A stretch of 9,901 nt of DNA from Acidimicrobiaceae bacterium (lineage in GTDB: Bacteria; Actinomycetota; Acidimicrobiia; Acidimicrobiales; Ilumatobacteraceae). Position 1 is the stretch's first letter, and every line of letters begins with the position of its first letter. A program made the translations under genes and the position numbers. Below are positions 1-5,716 of the stretch, piece after piece. The notes below the pieces were generated by a model. That model searched no databases. It worked only from the letters and a program-made list of their open reading frames with translations, and had not been told where the DNA came from. The stretch is from assembly GCA_006515795.1 (NCBI GenBank), contig VFMC01000035.1:10269-20169 (forward strand), given 5' to 3'.

Positions 1-1
1 G

Positions 2-70
2 TCGTCCGTTCAGGTGGAGGTGCACCACGGCGCCCAGCCGCTGTACCCCTACCTGTTCGGCGTCGAGTGA
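2..70 (+). CDS. DAK2-domain (FakA/YloV-like) protein, C-terminal end only
   Basis: Only the last 22 codons are in the window, ending at TGA 68-70. The visible tail ends GAQPLYPYLFGVE, which resembles the conserved C-terminus of DAK2/DegV-associated proteins of the FakA/YloV family (typical endings are HGGQPLY-Y-hhh-VE). In that family the protein is the ATP-dependent kinase partner that phosphorylates fatty acids bound to FakB, and its gene very often precedes recG in Gram-positive bacteria. The stop codon overlaps the GTG start of recG (GTGA, 67-70), which implies translational coupling. The family call rests on 22 residues plus the neighbour, so it is likely but not certain. Confidence 0.7.
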   Translation, partial: SSVQVEVHHGAQPLYPYLFGVE

Positions 71-2217
71 GCTCACCGGTGGGCGGCGCTCCACTCACGC
101 TGCGCGAGCTCGACGCAATCGGCGTCGACCGCCTTCGTGGCGTCGGCGACAAGAAGCTGGCTGCCCTCGACGAGCTCGGGATCGAATCGGTGTACGACCT
201 GCTCAGCTTCTATCCGCGGCGGTGGGTCGATCGCAGCAACGAGGCGAGGGTGAGCGATCTCGAGCCTGGCAAGGAAGCGCTCGTGCTCGTGGCGGTGCGT
301 TCGGTCGCCAAGCGCATCACCAAGAACCGCAAGACGATGGTGACGGCGGTGGTGGGCGACACCAGCGGCCGGCTGTCGGTGGTGTTCTTCAACCAGCCGT
401 GGCGAGAGCGGCAGCTGTACGAAGGGTTGAACATCTCGCTGTTCGGCAAGGCCGATGTGTATCGAGGTGGGTTCCAGATGACGAACCCGATCGTCGACCT
501 GATCGGTGATCGCACCGGTCGGATCGTGCCGATCTATCCGCAGAGCGAGAAGGTGGCGCTCACCACCTGGGAGATCGCCGGGTTCGTCGAGAACGCGCTC
601 GAGCGATGTGCGGCGCGTGGCATCGCCGATCCGGTGCCGTGGGTTGTGCGACAGCGACTCGGATTGCTCGACCGCACCGACGCAATGCGACTCATCCACC
701 TGCCCGAGACGGCGGCAGATCAGGCGCGGGCGCGCCGCCGGCTGGCCTTCGACGAGCTGCTTCGGGTGCAGACCATGCTGGTCATGCGCAAACGGGCGAT
801 CGAGCGCGAGTCGAAAGGCATCCGCCACACCATCGACGGCGATCTGGTCGGCCGCCTCCGCGCCGCGGTGCCATACGAGCTGACCGGCGCCCAGAAGCGC
901 GTGATCGAGGAGATCGAAGGCGACCTCGCCGGGGTGCACCCGATGCATCGCCTGCTGCAAGGCGATGTCGGCTCCGGAAAGACGCTGGTGGCGGTCAGCG
1001 CGATGCTCACCTCCGTACAAGGTGGGCATCAGGCGGCGCTGATGGCTCCAACCGAGGTTCTCGCCGAACAGCACGCCGCCGGCGTGAGGCGTCTCTTGGC
1101 CGATGTCACGGTGCCCGACCCGGGCAACTTGTTCGGTGACCGCCCGCTGCGGGTCGAGTTGCTCACGAACCGGGTCACCGGAGCCGACCGGCGTGAGGTG
1201 CTGGCCGGCCTGGCCGATGGTGGTGTCGACATCGCCATCGGTACGCACGCGCTCATCCAGGACGCGGTGTCGTTCGCCAGCCTCGGCGTGGTGGTGGTCG
1301 ACGAGCAGCATCGCTTCGGTGTCGAGCAGCGTGCGGCGCTGCGCGACAAGGCCGCCGGGGGAGCGGTGCCCGACGTGCTCGTGATGACGGCGACGCCGAT
1401 CCCACGCACGGCGGCGATGACGGTGTACGGCGACCTCGACGTGAGCGTGCTCGACGAGATGCCGCCCGGCCGAACGCCGATCGTCACGTTCTGGGCGAAC
1501 GGACCGCTCGACGAGGCAGCGGTTTGGGCCGACGTTCGTGCCGAGGTGGCCGACGGGCGCCAGGCGTACGTGGTGTGCCCACTGATCGGCGAGAGCGAGA
1601 AGCTGGAACTGAAGAGCGCCGAGGAGACCTTTGAGGAGCTGGCCGCAGGTGAGCTGCAAGGTCTGCGGCTGGCGCTCCTGCACGGACGCATGCCGTCGGC
1701 GGAGAAGGAGGCGGTGATGGATCGCTTCCGCCGCGCCGAGATCGACGTGCTCGTCGCGACCACGGTGATCGAGGTGGGCGTCGATGTTGCGAACGCCACG
1801 ATCATGGTGATCCTCGATGCCCACCGGTTCGGCATCGCCCAGCTCCACCAGCTCCGCGGCCGTGTGGGCCGAGGCGTTCATGCCTCGCGGTGTTGGCTGG
1901 TCACGACGCCGGATCCCGAGAACCCGACCGACAACCCGCGCATCCAGGCGCTCGTCGAGAGCACCGATGGCTTCTACCTCGCCGAGGTCGACCTCGACCT
2001 GCGCGGTGAAGGCACGATCATGAACACCGCTCAGAAGGGTCGCAGCGATCTGCGGCTCGCGTCGCTGCGTCGCGACCGCGAGCTCGTGGTGCAGGCCAGG
2101 GAAGCGGCGTTTGCGATCGTCGACCCCGACCCTCAACTCGCCGGCCATCTCGAGCTCGCCGATGAGCTGCAACTGCTGTTCAGCACCGACGACGAGGAGT
2201 TCCTGTTCAAGAACTGA
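67..2217 (+). CDS. recG: ATP-dependent DNA helicase RecG
   Basis: RecG is a double-stranded DNA translocase that regresses stalled replication forks and branch-migrates Holliday junctions. The 716 residues carry the full domain set. There is an N-terminal helix-hairpin-helix-like segment (about 14-50), an OB-fold wedge (about 60-150), Walker A GDVGSGKT (299-306), the DEQH box (412-415), VMTATPIPRT (439-448) and motif VI QLHQLRGRVGRG (592-603). Length is normal (E. coli 693, mycobacteria about 737). The GTG start overlaps the upstream stop by four bases, and no other start fits as well. The C-terminus EEFLFKN is encoded by the first copy of a 25-bp direct repeat (2193-2217) whose second copy lies 2.1 kb downstream. 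The gene is intact, but whatever originally followed it has been pushed away by an insertion. Confidence 0.97.
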   Translation: MSSPVGGAPLTLRELDAIGVDRLRGVGDKKLAALDELGIESVYDLLSFYPRRWVDRSNEARVSDLEPGKEALVLVAVRSVAKRITKNRKTMVTAVVGDTSGRLSVVFFNQPWRERQLYEGLNISLFGKADVYRGGFQMTNPIVDLIGDRTGRIVPIYPQSEKVALTTWEIAGFVENALERCAARGIADPVPWVVRQRLGLLDRTDAMRLIHLPETAADQARARRRLAFDELLRVQTMLVMRKRAIERESKGIRHTIDGDLVGRLRAAVPYELTGAQKRVIEEIEGDLAGVHPMHRLLQGDVGSGKTLVAVSAMLTSVQGGHQAALMAPTEVLAEQHAAGVRRLLADVTVPDPGNLFGDRPLRVELLTNRVTGADRREVLAGLADGGVDIAIGTHALIQDAVSFASLGVVVVDEQHRFGVEQRAALRDKAAGGAVPDVLVMTATPIPRTAAMTVYGDLDVSVLDEMPPGRTPIVTFWANGPLDEAAVWADVRAEVADGRQAYVVCPLIGESEKLELKSAEETFEELAAGELQGLRLALLHGRMPSAEKEAVMDRFRRAEIDVLVATTVIEVGVDVANATIMVILDAHRFGIAQLHQLRGRVGRGVHASRCWLVTTPDPENPTDNPRIQALVESTDGFYLAEVDLDLRGEGTIMNTAQKGRSDLRLASLRRDRELVVQAREAAFAIVDPDPQLAGHLELADELQLLFSTDDEEFLFKN
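2193..2217. repeat. 25-bp direct repeat, copy 1 (putative att site inside recG 3' end)
   Basis: This copy begins CGAGGAGTTCCTGTTCAAGA and ends with the recG stop codon. It is identical over 25 bases to 4331-4355, and the flanking bases differ on both sides (A/C upstream, G/T downstream). Inside it are inverted arms AGTTC (2198-2202) and GAACT (2211-2215) around an 8-base centre, the layout of a tyrosine-recombinase core site. The att interpretation is inferred; the repeat itself is directly visible. Confidence 0.85.
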
Positions 2218-2265
2218 GCTGAGGGCACGATGTCTCCAGCGAAGTGCTCTCGGCATGAGGTGAAG

Positions 2266-2277
2266 TTGCAATTGCAA
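2266..2277. promoter_or_regulatory. Perfect 12-bp palindrome, candidate operator
   Basis: TTGCAATTGCAA is its own reverse complement. It lies 14 bases upstream of the TATGGT hexamer of the 2304 gene, in the -35 zone. A partial third TTGCA follows at 2281-2285. A repressor or activator site for this gene is plausible, but no binding protein can be named. Confidence 0.4.
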
Positions 2278-2291
2278 GCGTTGCAGGCGAC

Positions 2292-2297
2292 TATGGT
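2292..2297 (+). promoter_or_regulatory. -10 hexamer TATGGT, leaderless promoter
   Basis: TATGGT fits the actinobacterial TANNNT -10 consensus. The A of the ATG at 2304 is the seventh base after it, so transcription would begin at or next to the start codon. No Shine-Dalgarno sequence precedes that ATG, which fits leaderless translation. Confidence 0.5.
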
Positions 2298-2303
2298 TCG
2301 GCG

Positions 2304-3005
2304 ATGTTGAACGGCGAGGTGGCCAGATTGCGTGCGAGCGTGGCATACCGGCCGACAATGATCGAGAAGATCGATGAGGTTCTCAGGCAGTCGGCTGAGG
2401 CGTCGGTGTCCGCACTCCGAGACTCGAAAGGTGTCGACGTCGTCAGACGGCGACTTGCCGACCCGGCGTTGCGCGTCACGCTCGAGACGTCGTACGACTG
2501 CATCAGGTTGTTGGTCGGCAGCGAGTTGGACACCCATTCGTCCGGAGAGCGCGGGCTCGGCAGGACGACAGCTGCGTTCCCGCGGCTCGGCGGCCGGTTC
2601 GGGTCGGACATCACTCCTGGTGGCGCCGCAAGGCTTGGCCCGGTGTTGGAGGAGCTATGCATCGGCGGCTTCGGGGCGTGCGCCGTCTACGACGCCCTTG
2701 TCAATCCGACTCCGACAGTCTTGCGGACTCGCGAGCAGGACGATCTCTTGGCGCAATGGGTGAGCCGCTGCATCGGCACCTGGGCGGGATGGTCGAGCAC
2801 GGCCCGTAGTCTGGTCGAGATCTGCAGCGACGACGCAACGTCGCGCCTCGTCGCAATCGCCGACGATGTCGGTATGACCAAGGGGTTGAGGAGTAAGTCG
2901 AAGCGTGACGACGTCCGGAAGACTGCAATCGTGTTGGCGTCGGCCGGGTTGCAGCTCTTCGTGGCACACACGCCATCGTCGGACGATTGGTTCAGGCGCG
3001 CGTGA
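2304..3005 (+). CDS. Hypothetical protein of the recG insertion (233 aa)
   Basis: I do not recognise this protein. It is soluble-looking, with no signal peptide, membrane segment, cysteine cluster or nucleotide-binding motif visible. The N-terminal part (1-70) is charged and probably helical. The middle (about 90-125) contains a Gly-rich GRFGSDITPGGAARLGP segment. The C-terminal half (about 130-230) is again helical, with a hydrophobic ending (AIVLASAGLQLFVAH). The ATG at 2304 is favoured because TATGGT sits seven bases before it. It is the first gene after recG inside the putative element and so its likely cargo. A defence or toxin role would be typical for such a position, but nothing in the sequence shows it. 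Codon choice is less GC-biased at third positions than in recG, in keeping with transfer. That it is a real gene is fairly likely; its function is unknown. Confidence 0.65.
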   Translation: MLNGEVARLRASVAYRPTMIEKIDEVLRQSAEASVSALRDSKGVDVVRRRLADPALRVTLETSYDCIRLLVGSELDTHSSGERGLGRTTAAFPRLGGRFGSDITPGGAARLGPVLEELCIGGFGACAVYDALVNPTPTVLRTREQDDLLAQWVSRCIGTWAGWSSTARSLVEICSDDATSRLVAIADDVGMTKGLRSKSKRDDVRKTAIVLASAGLQLFVAHTPSSDDWFRRA

Positions 3006-3041
3006 AGGGCTTGGTTCGATGACGCCAGCACGGATGGAGCC

Positions 3042-3390
3042 CTAAGGACGTGATTGGTAGGCGGCCGGCTGTGGCACCAGCGGGCAGCGGCCGTCGATGA
3101 GCCGGCCGACGATGAGCACGGGATGGCGAGTAGGAGTGCCGCGTGGCGATGGCACGCTTGCTGCCTGTGGATCGTCCCAGTTACCCGCGGTTCGACCACC
3201 AAGAATTGGTCGCTTCGACGATCCGCGTAGTCGTAGCCGCGGTCGACTCTCAGGTCGCCGACATCGGCGAGCAGGCGAGTCGAAGCGAAGGCGTTCAAAG
3301 TGGGCTCTGACATCGCGACCTCGTTGGGGTTGGCGCCCTCGATCGACCACCCGAGCGGGATCGCGGCGAGGTGGATCGCGACCGACCACT
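3042..3390 (-). pseudogene. Decayed IS5-like DDE transposase
   Basis: Read on the minus strand from 3388 downward, one frame gives WSVAIHLAAIPLGWSIEGA then NPNE, PTLNAF, LLADVGDLRVDRGYDY. These match, from memory, the catalytic-domain style of IS5-type transposases (KWSVAxDxxGIPLGWxIxGANxND, LxLDRGYDY). The region between DRGYDYAD and HRHAALLLAI is about 50 residues too short. The ending LIVGRLIDGRC then continues in another frame down to a stop at 3042-3044. There is also an in-frame stop (3389-3391) just before WSV, and the first catalytic Asp appears replaced by His. The N-terminal half is absent. So at least one deletion, one frameshift near 3107-3125 and one nonsense change are present: a dead relic. 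Inverted ends were not found. Confidence 0.65.
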
Positions 3391-3661
3391 AGGACTCCAC
3401 CGATACCTCCGCGGTACCGTCCGCGGGTCGGAGCCGGGGGCGGCAGGTCTCAGGCTGGGTACCCGCGACCTCAACTCCCACGACTACCGGCGCATGCTCG
3501 TGACGGCTGTGCTTCGCCGCCTCGATTGCTTCCGGATTGTGTGTTCCTCCTGGCTCTTCAACAGGGAAGACCGCTCCATCGGCCCGGTGAGAGGTTGGGC
3601 TAGAGAACTCGTCACTCGGTTAGTGTATCCAGATCGAAAACCGGTATCGTCGAGAGAATGA
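3371..3661 (+). pseudogene. Possible ORF remnant before the HTH gene
   Basis: This open frame of 96 codons ends at TGA 3659-3661, overlapping the ATG at 3658. Between about 3463 and 3595 it reads as plausible protein (LGTRDLNSHDYRRMLVTAVL...), with third codon positions strongly G/C. After about 3596 that bias vanishes. Its start overlaps the transposase relic. I recognise no family. It may be the tail of a gene that lost its 5' part, or chance. The sequence between 3392 and 3644 shows nothing else I can support. Confidence 0.2.
3645..3650 (+). promoter_or_regulatory. -10 hexamer TATCGT, leaderless promoter
   Basis: TATCGT (TANNNT) lies so that the A of ATG 3658 is the eighth base after it. 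The purine-rich GAGAGA between them is not a convincing ribosome binding site at that distance. This predicts a leaderless transcript for the HTH/zinc-ribbon gene. Confidence 0.45.
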
Positions 3662-4176
3662 TGATCGAAACTGTCGACCTCTTGAATGCTGGCGAGGTAG
3701 CTGATCTACTCGGCCTATCGCACCGTGAGGCGGTCTCCACCTATCGGCGGCGGTATCCGGAGTTTCCGCATCCGGTGGTGTCTAAGGGAACGTGTGTGCT
3801 CTGGAGCCGAGATCAAGTCCTCGGCTGGGATGAGTGGAGACGCAACCGGGGCCGCGGGCCTCTTGTTCGGTGCGCTCGTGATGCGGTCGGCTGGGTACTC
3901 TCGCTGCCTGGGCTTCGTGTCGAACAGGCTTCGGCAGCGAATCTCGCCGACGCCGAACATGCGATTCGGCAGCACCTCAACACAGCCTTCGCCCCGGATG
4001 ACATCGAGCCCGACCTGCGACTTGCAGAGCCGACCGCACGATGTGTCTACTGTGGGGGCCGGATTGACCCCACAGGCGGAGGCAGCTCGGCTAACGGTCC
4101 AATCCGCCTCCGGGGCAGGTGCGAAAGTTGCGTGATCGACTATCGAGGTCGCCCGGGCAGCTGGGACCTCGGATGA
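3658..4176 (+). CDS. Excisionase-like HTH protein with C-terminal zinc ribbon
   Basis: The 172-aa protein opens with a MerR/AlpA/Xis-type helix-turn-helix (about 8-57). LLNAGEVADLLGL is followed by a YRRRYPEFPHPVV segment and a beta-turn ending LWSRDQVLGW, the usual layout of small excisionase or AlpA-like DNA-binding domains. A middle helical region (about 70-120) follows. A Cys4 ribbon then has C129-x2-C132 and C155-x2-C158, which should bind one zinc ion. Such HTH proteins control excision or transcription in integrative elements, matching its place next to the right-hand repeat. No integrase accompanies it. ATG 3658 is chosen over ATG 3661 because of the TATCGT hexamer. Its G+C is low at the start (52% over the first 60 bases). 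The HTH call is fairly sure; a direct role in excision is inferred. Confidence 0.7.
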   Translation: MMIETVDLLNAGEVADLLGLSHREAVSTYRRRYPEFPHPVVSKGTCVLWSRDQVLGWDEWRRNRGRGPLVRCARDAVGWVLSLPGLRVEQASAANLADAEHAIRQHLNTAFAPDDIEPDLRLAEPTARCVYCGGRIDPTGGGSSANGPIRLRGRCESCVIDYRGRPGSWDLG

Positions 4177-4330
4177 CATGTCGACGGGTGCGGCTGACTC
4201 ACTGCGGACCGACCAAGGACATCGTCTGTTTGTTGCGCCTAGCGATCGCCGCATGGCGAGAGCCCGTTGCTGCGCGGGTCGAAGGAGCGGGCTCGGGTAG
4301 CCGGTCGCTGCCAGCGAGCCTCATCTGTCC

Positions 4331-4355
4331 CGAGGAGTTCCTGTTCAAGAACTGA
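4331..4355. repeat. 25-bp direct repeat, copy 2 (putative distal att site)
   Basis: This is an exact duplicate of the last 25 bases of recG (2193-2217), stop codon included, but here no open gene leads into it. The inner arms are AGTTC 4336-4340 and GAACT 4349-4353. Immediately upstream lies a 6-bp inverted repeat, GGCTCG (4290-4295) with CGAGCC (4315-4320), that could be part of a recombinase arm region or chance. Positions 4177-4330 otherwise hold no gene I can support. Confidence 0.85.
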
Positions 4356-4400
4356 TGTCGGTACTGTGGTTGGGTCGGAACCTCCACGGGTTTCGGCCAC

Positions 4401-4432
4401 GACCCCGGGCGACTTGTAACCGCGCCGGGGTC
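4401..4432 (+). terminator. GC-rich hairpin, probably the original recG terminator
   Basis: GACCCCGG (4401-4408) and CCGGGGTC (4425-4432) form a perfect 8-bp stem with a 16-base loop. The tail CACTTCGTT is only weakly T-rich, as is common in high-GC actinobacteria. If the 2.1-kb insertion is removed, this hairpin would begin 46 bases after the recG stop, so it probably ended the recG transcript before integration. Confidence 0.5.
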
Positions 4433-4495
4433 ACTTCGTTGGCAGGCGGCCGTCCGGTTCTGCTCGCTCGAACGCGACCGAGACGATCGGCTCGC

Positions 4496-4501
4496 TAGGG
4501 T
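4496..4501 (+). promoter_or_regulatory. -10 hexamer TAGGGT, leaderless promoter
   Basis: TAGGGT (TANNNT) is placed so that the G of GTG 4509 is the eighth base after it. No ribosome binding site precedes this start. It gives the methyltransferase gene its own transcript behind the 4401-4432 hairpin. The rest of 4356-4508 shows no gene. Confidence 0.45.
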
Positions 4502-4508
4502 CACGAAG

Positions 4509-5483
4509 GTGGCCGGCCGGATCGATCTGTTGTTGGGCTCGATCGATCTCGGCACATCGAAGGGGCTCGAGCTCGGGCCGTTGGCGAAGCCGGTCGTAAC
4601 TCGCGGCATGGGCGACGTTCGCTACCTCGATCACATCGGCACCGATGCGCTCCGAGCGCGGTACGCCACCCACGCCGGTTTCGATGTCGACTCGATCGTG
4701 CCGATCGACTACGCATCGGGCGCCGGGTCGATTTGCGATGCAGTCGGGGCCGACGCGCCGTTCGACTACGTGATCGCCTCGCACGTGATCGAGCACGTGC
4801 CCGACCTGATCCGCTGGCTTCTCGACATCCGCAGCGTGCTTGGCGACGGTGGAGTGCTGGCGCTGGCGATTCCCGATCATCGCCGCTGCTTCGATGCGTT
4901 GCGTGCGCCGACCACTGCGGCCGACGTGATCCATGCCAACTTCACCGCAGCGACGACGCCGTCGCCGCGGCAGGTCTTCGACCACATGGCGTCCGCCGTC
5001 TCCTGGCATGGCCTCATTTCCTGGGAGGAGGAGCCGCCGTTCGCGGAACTGGTGTCGGTGCACTCCGAGCGCGCCGCCATCGACCGCGCCTCGGAGATCA
5101 GCGGCTCGGACGAGTACCAGGATGTTCACTGCTGGGTGTTCACGCCGTCGTCGTTCGTGCGGCTGTTCGCCTCGCTGCTGCGCCTGGAACTCGTGCCGTT
5201 CTCACTCGACTCCTGCTCAGACCCCGTCGGCGGCGAGTTCTTCGTGAGGCTCCGCGCGGCCGACGTTTCGACAGCCACGATGGTCGCCGCGGAGCCGCCG
5301 GCAGATGTCGACCGGATGCCGTCGACGGCATCCGAGCATGCCGCCCTACGTGCCGAGCTCGCGGCCACCCGGGCCGACCGCGATGATGCGCGCGACGAGT
5401 TGGACCGAACCGTCGGCAGCCGGTCATGGAAGCTGACGAGACCACTGCGGGCCTTCAACCGGGCACTCGCCCGCATCCGCTGA
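4509..5483 (+). CDS. SAM-dependent methyltransferase, surface-polysaccharide type
   Basis: This is a class I methyltransferase of 324 residues. The N-terminus has the LELGPLAKPVV signature (20-30), which replaces the usual glycine-rich loop in a subfamily tied to sugar and O-antigen clusters. YVIASHVIEHV (87-97) is the methyltransferase motif after strand 4, followed by LGDGGVLALAIPDHR. The C-terminus has a short coiled coil (about 272-300) and then SRSWKLTRPLR (304-314). That S-x-SW-hT-x-PLR tail is very common at the ends of polysaccharide glycosyltransferases and methyltransferases and may dock on their complexes. Its substrate cannot be read from sequence. GTG 4509 is the only early in-frame start and follows TAGGGT by eight bases. 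It sits between recG and rsmD, outside the repeats, with no partner glycosyltransferase in view. Confidence 0.8.
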   Translation: MAGRIDLLLGSIDLGTSKGLELGPLAKPVVTRGMGDVRYLDHIGTDALRARYATHAGFDVDSIVPIDYASGAGSICDAVGADAPFDYVIASHVIEHVPDLIRWLLDIRSVLGDGGVLALAIPDHRRCFDALRAPTTAADVIHANFTAATTPSPRQVFDHMASAVSWHGLISWEEEPPFAELVSVHSERAAIDRASEISGSDEYQDVHCWVFTPSSFVRLFASLLRLELVPFSLDSCSDPVGGEFFVRLRAADVSTATMVAAEPPADVDRMPSTASEHAALRAELAATRADRDDARDELDRTVGSRSWKLTRPLRAFNRALARIR

Positions 5484-5496
5484 TAACCAGGCGCGC

Positions 5497-5685
5497 TCAC
5501 CAGGCGCGATCGTCCGACCCGTCATCGCCGTCGGGGAGCACGAGATCCCAGCGATCGAGGCAGTCCTCGCAGCGATAGGCCACGATGTCGCCGGGCTCCC
5601 AGATGCCGTCCTCGGGCGGGTGGCTGAGGAGGTGGCACCTGCCGCCGCAATCGACGCACACGATCGTGGACTCGGGCTCGAACAT
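5497..5685 (-). CDS. Small zinc-ribbon protein (62 aa)
   Basis: Read on the minus strand from ATG 5685-5683 to TGA 5499-5497. Cysteines lie at C10-x2-C13 (with C17 and H18 next to them) and C39-x2-C42, a typical one-zinc ribbon. An acidic tail ends in W. Two longer starts extend the frame to 5817 but cross the rsmD start, and the extension (SVVGRVVLPAGATS...) reads as rsmD antisense, so the short form is chosen. The gene is divergent from rsmD with 31 bases between starts and convergent with the methyltransferase with 13 bases between stops. No family name is claimed; nucleic-acid or protein contact through the ribbon is the usual role of such proteins. The regular Cys spacing makes it probably real. 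Confidence 0.6.
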   Translation of the reverse strand: MFEPESTIVCVDCGGRCHLLSHPPEDGIWEPGDIVAYRCEDCLDRWDLVLPDGDDGSDDRAW

Positions 5686-5704
5686 GGTCACAGTGTGCCG
5701 TCGG

Positions 5705-5710
5705 TAGCCT
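5705..5710 (+). promoter_or_regulatory. -10 hexamer TAGCCT, leaderless promoter of rsmD
   Basis: TAGCCT fits TANNNT, and the A of ATG 5717 is the seventh base after it. No ribosome binding site lies before the ATG, so a leaderless rsmD mRNA is expected. The 31-base gap is shared with the divergent zinc-ribbon gene. Confidence 0.5.
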
Positions 5711-5716
5711 GCGTCG

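Larger units (their letters stand above)
2193..4355. mobile_element. Putative integrated element or remnant inserted at the recG 3' end
   Basis: The interval is bounded by two direct, perfect 25-bp copies of the recG 3' end. Excision between them would remove 2138 bp and leave recG unchanged. Contents: an unrecognised 233-aa gene, a decayed IS5-like transposase, a possible gene remnant and an excisionase-like HTH/zinc-ribbon gene. Hand-counted lines inside are poorer in G+C (52% at 3661-3720, 57% at 2341-2400) than most flanking lines (62-75%), and codons such as AGG, AGA, TTG and TTA are commoner. No integrase, relaxase or replication gene is seen. It is therefore either a degenerate island or a small passenger moved by a recombinase in trans. 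An ancient recG duplication with later deletion is less likely, because identity stops exactly at the stop codon. Confidence 0.7.

Noticed and set aside
73..2358. A 761-codon open frame on the minus strand opposite recG
   Set aside because: Its His/Arg-rich composition and full overlap with a perfect recG make it an antisense shadow, common in high-GC DNA.
2687..3313. A 208-codon minus-strand frame as an intact gene
   Set aside because: Its first part is the transposase relic, the rest is antisense to the 2304-3005 gene and reads as nonsense.
3097..3603. A 168-codon plus-strand open frame, Arg/Pro-rich
   Set aside because: Low-complexity composition and antisense to the transposase relic; no domain visible.
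2193..4355. 25-bp repeats as a target-site duplication of the IS5-like relic
   Set aside because: IS5-type duplications are a few bases long, and the relic lies far inside the repeats.
5487..5508. Two copies of CCAGGCGCG near the convergent stops
   Set aside because: A 9-bp repeat four bases apart in high-GC DNA, partly coding; could be chance and shows no hairpin.
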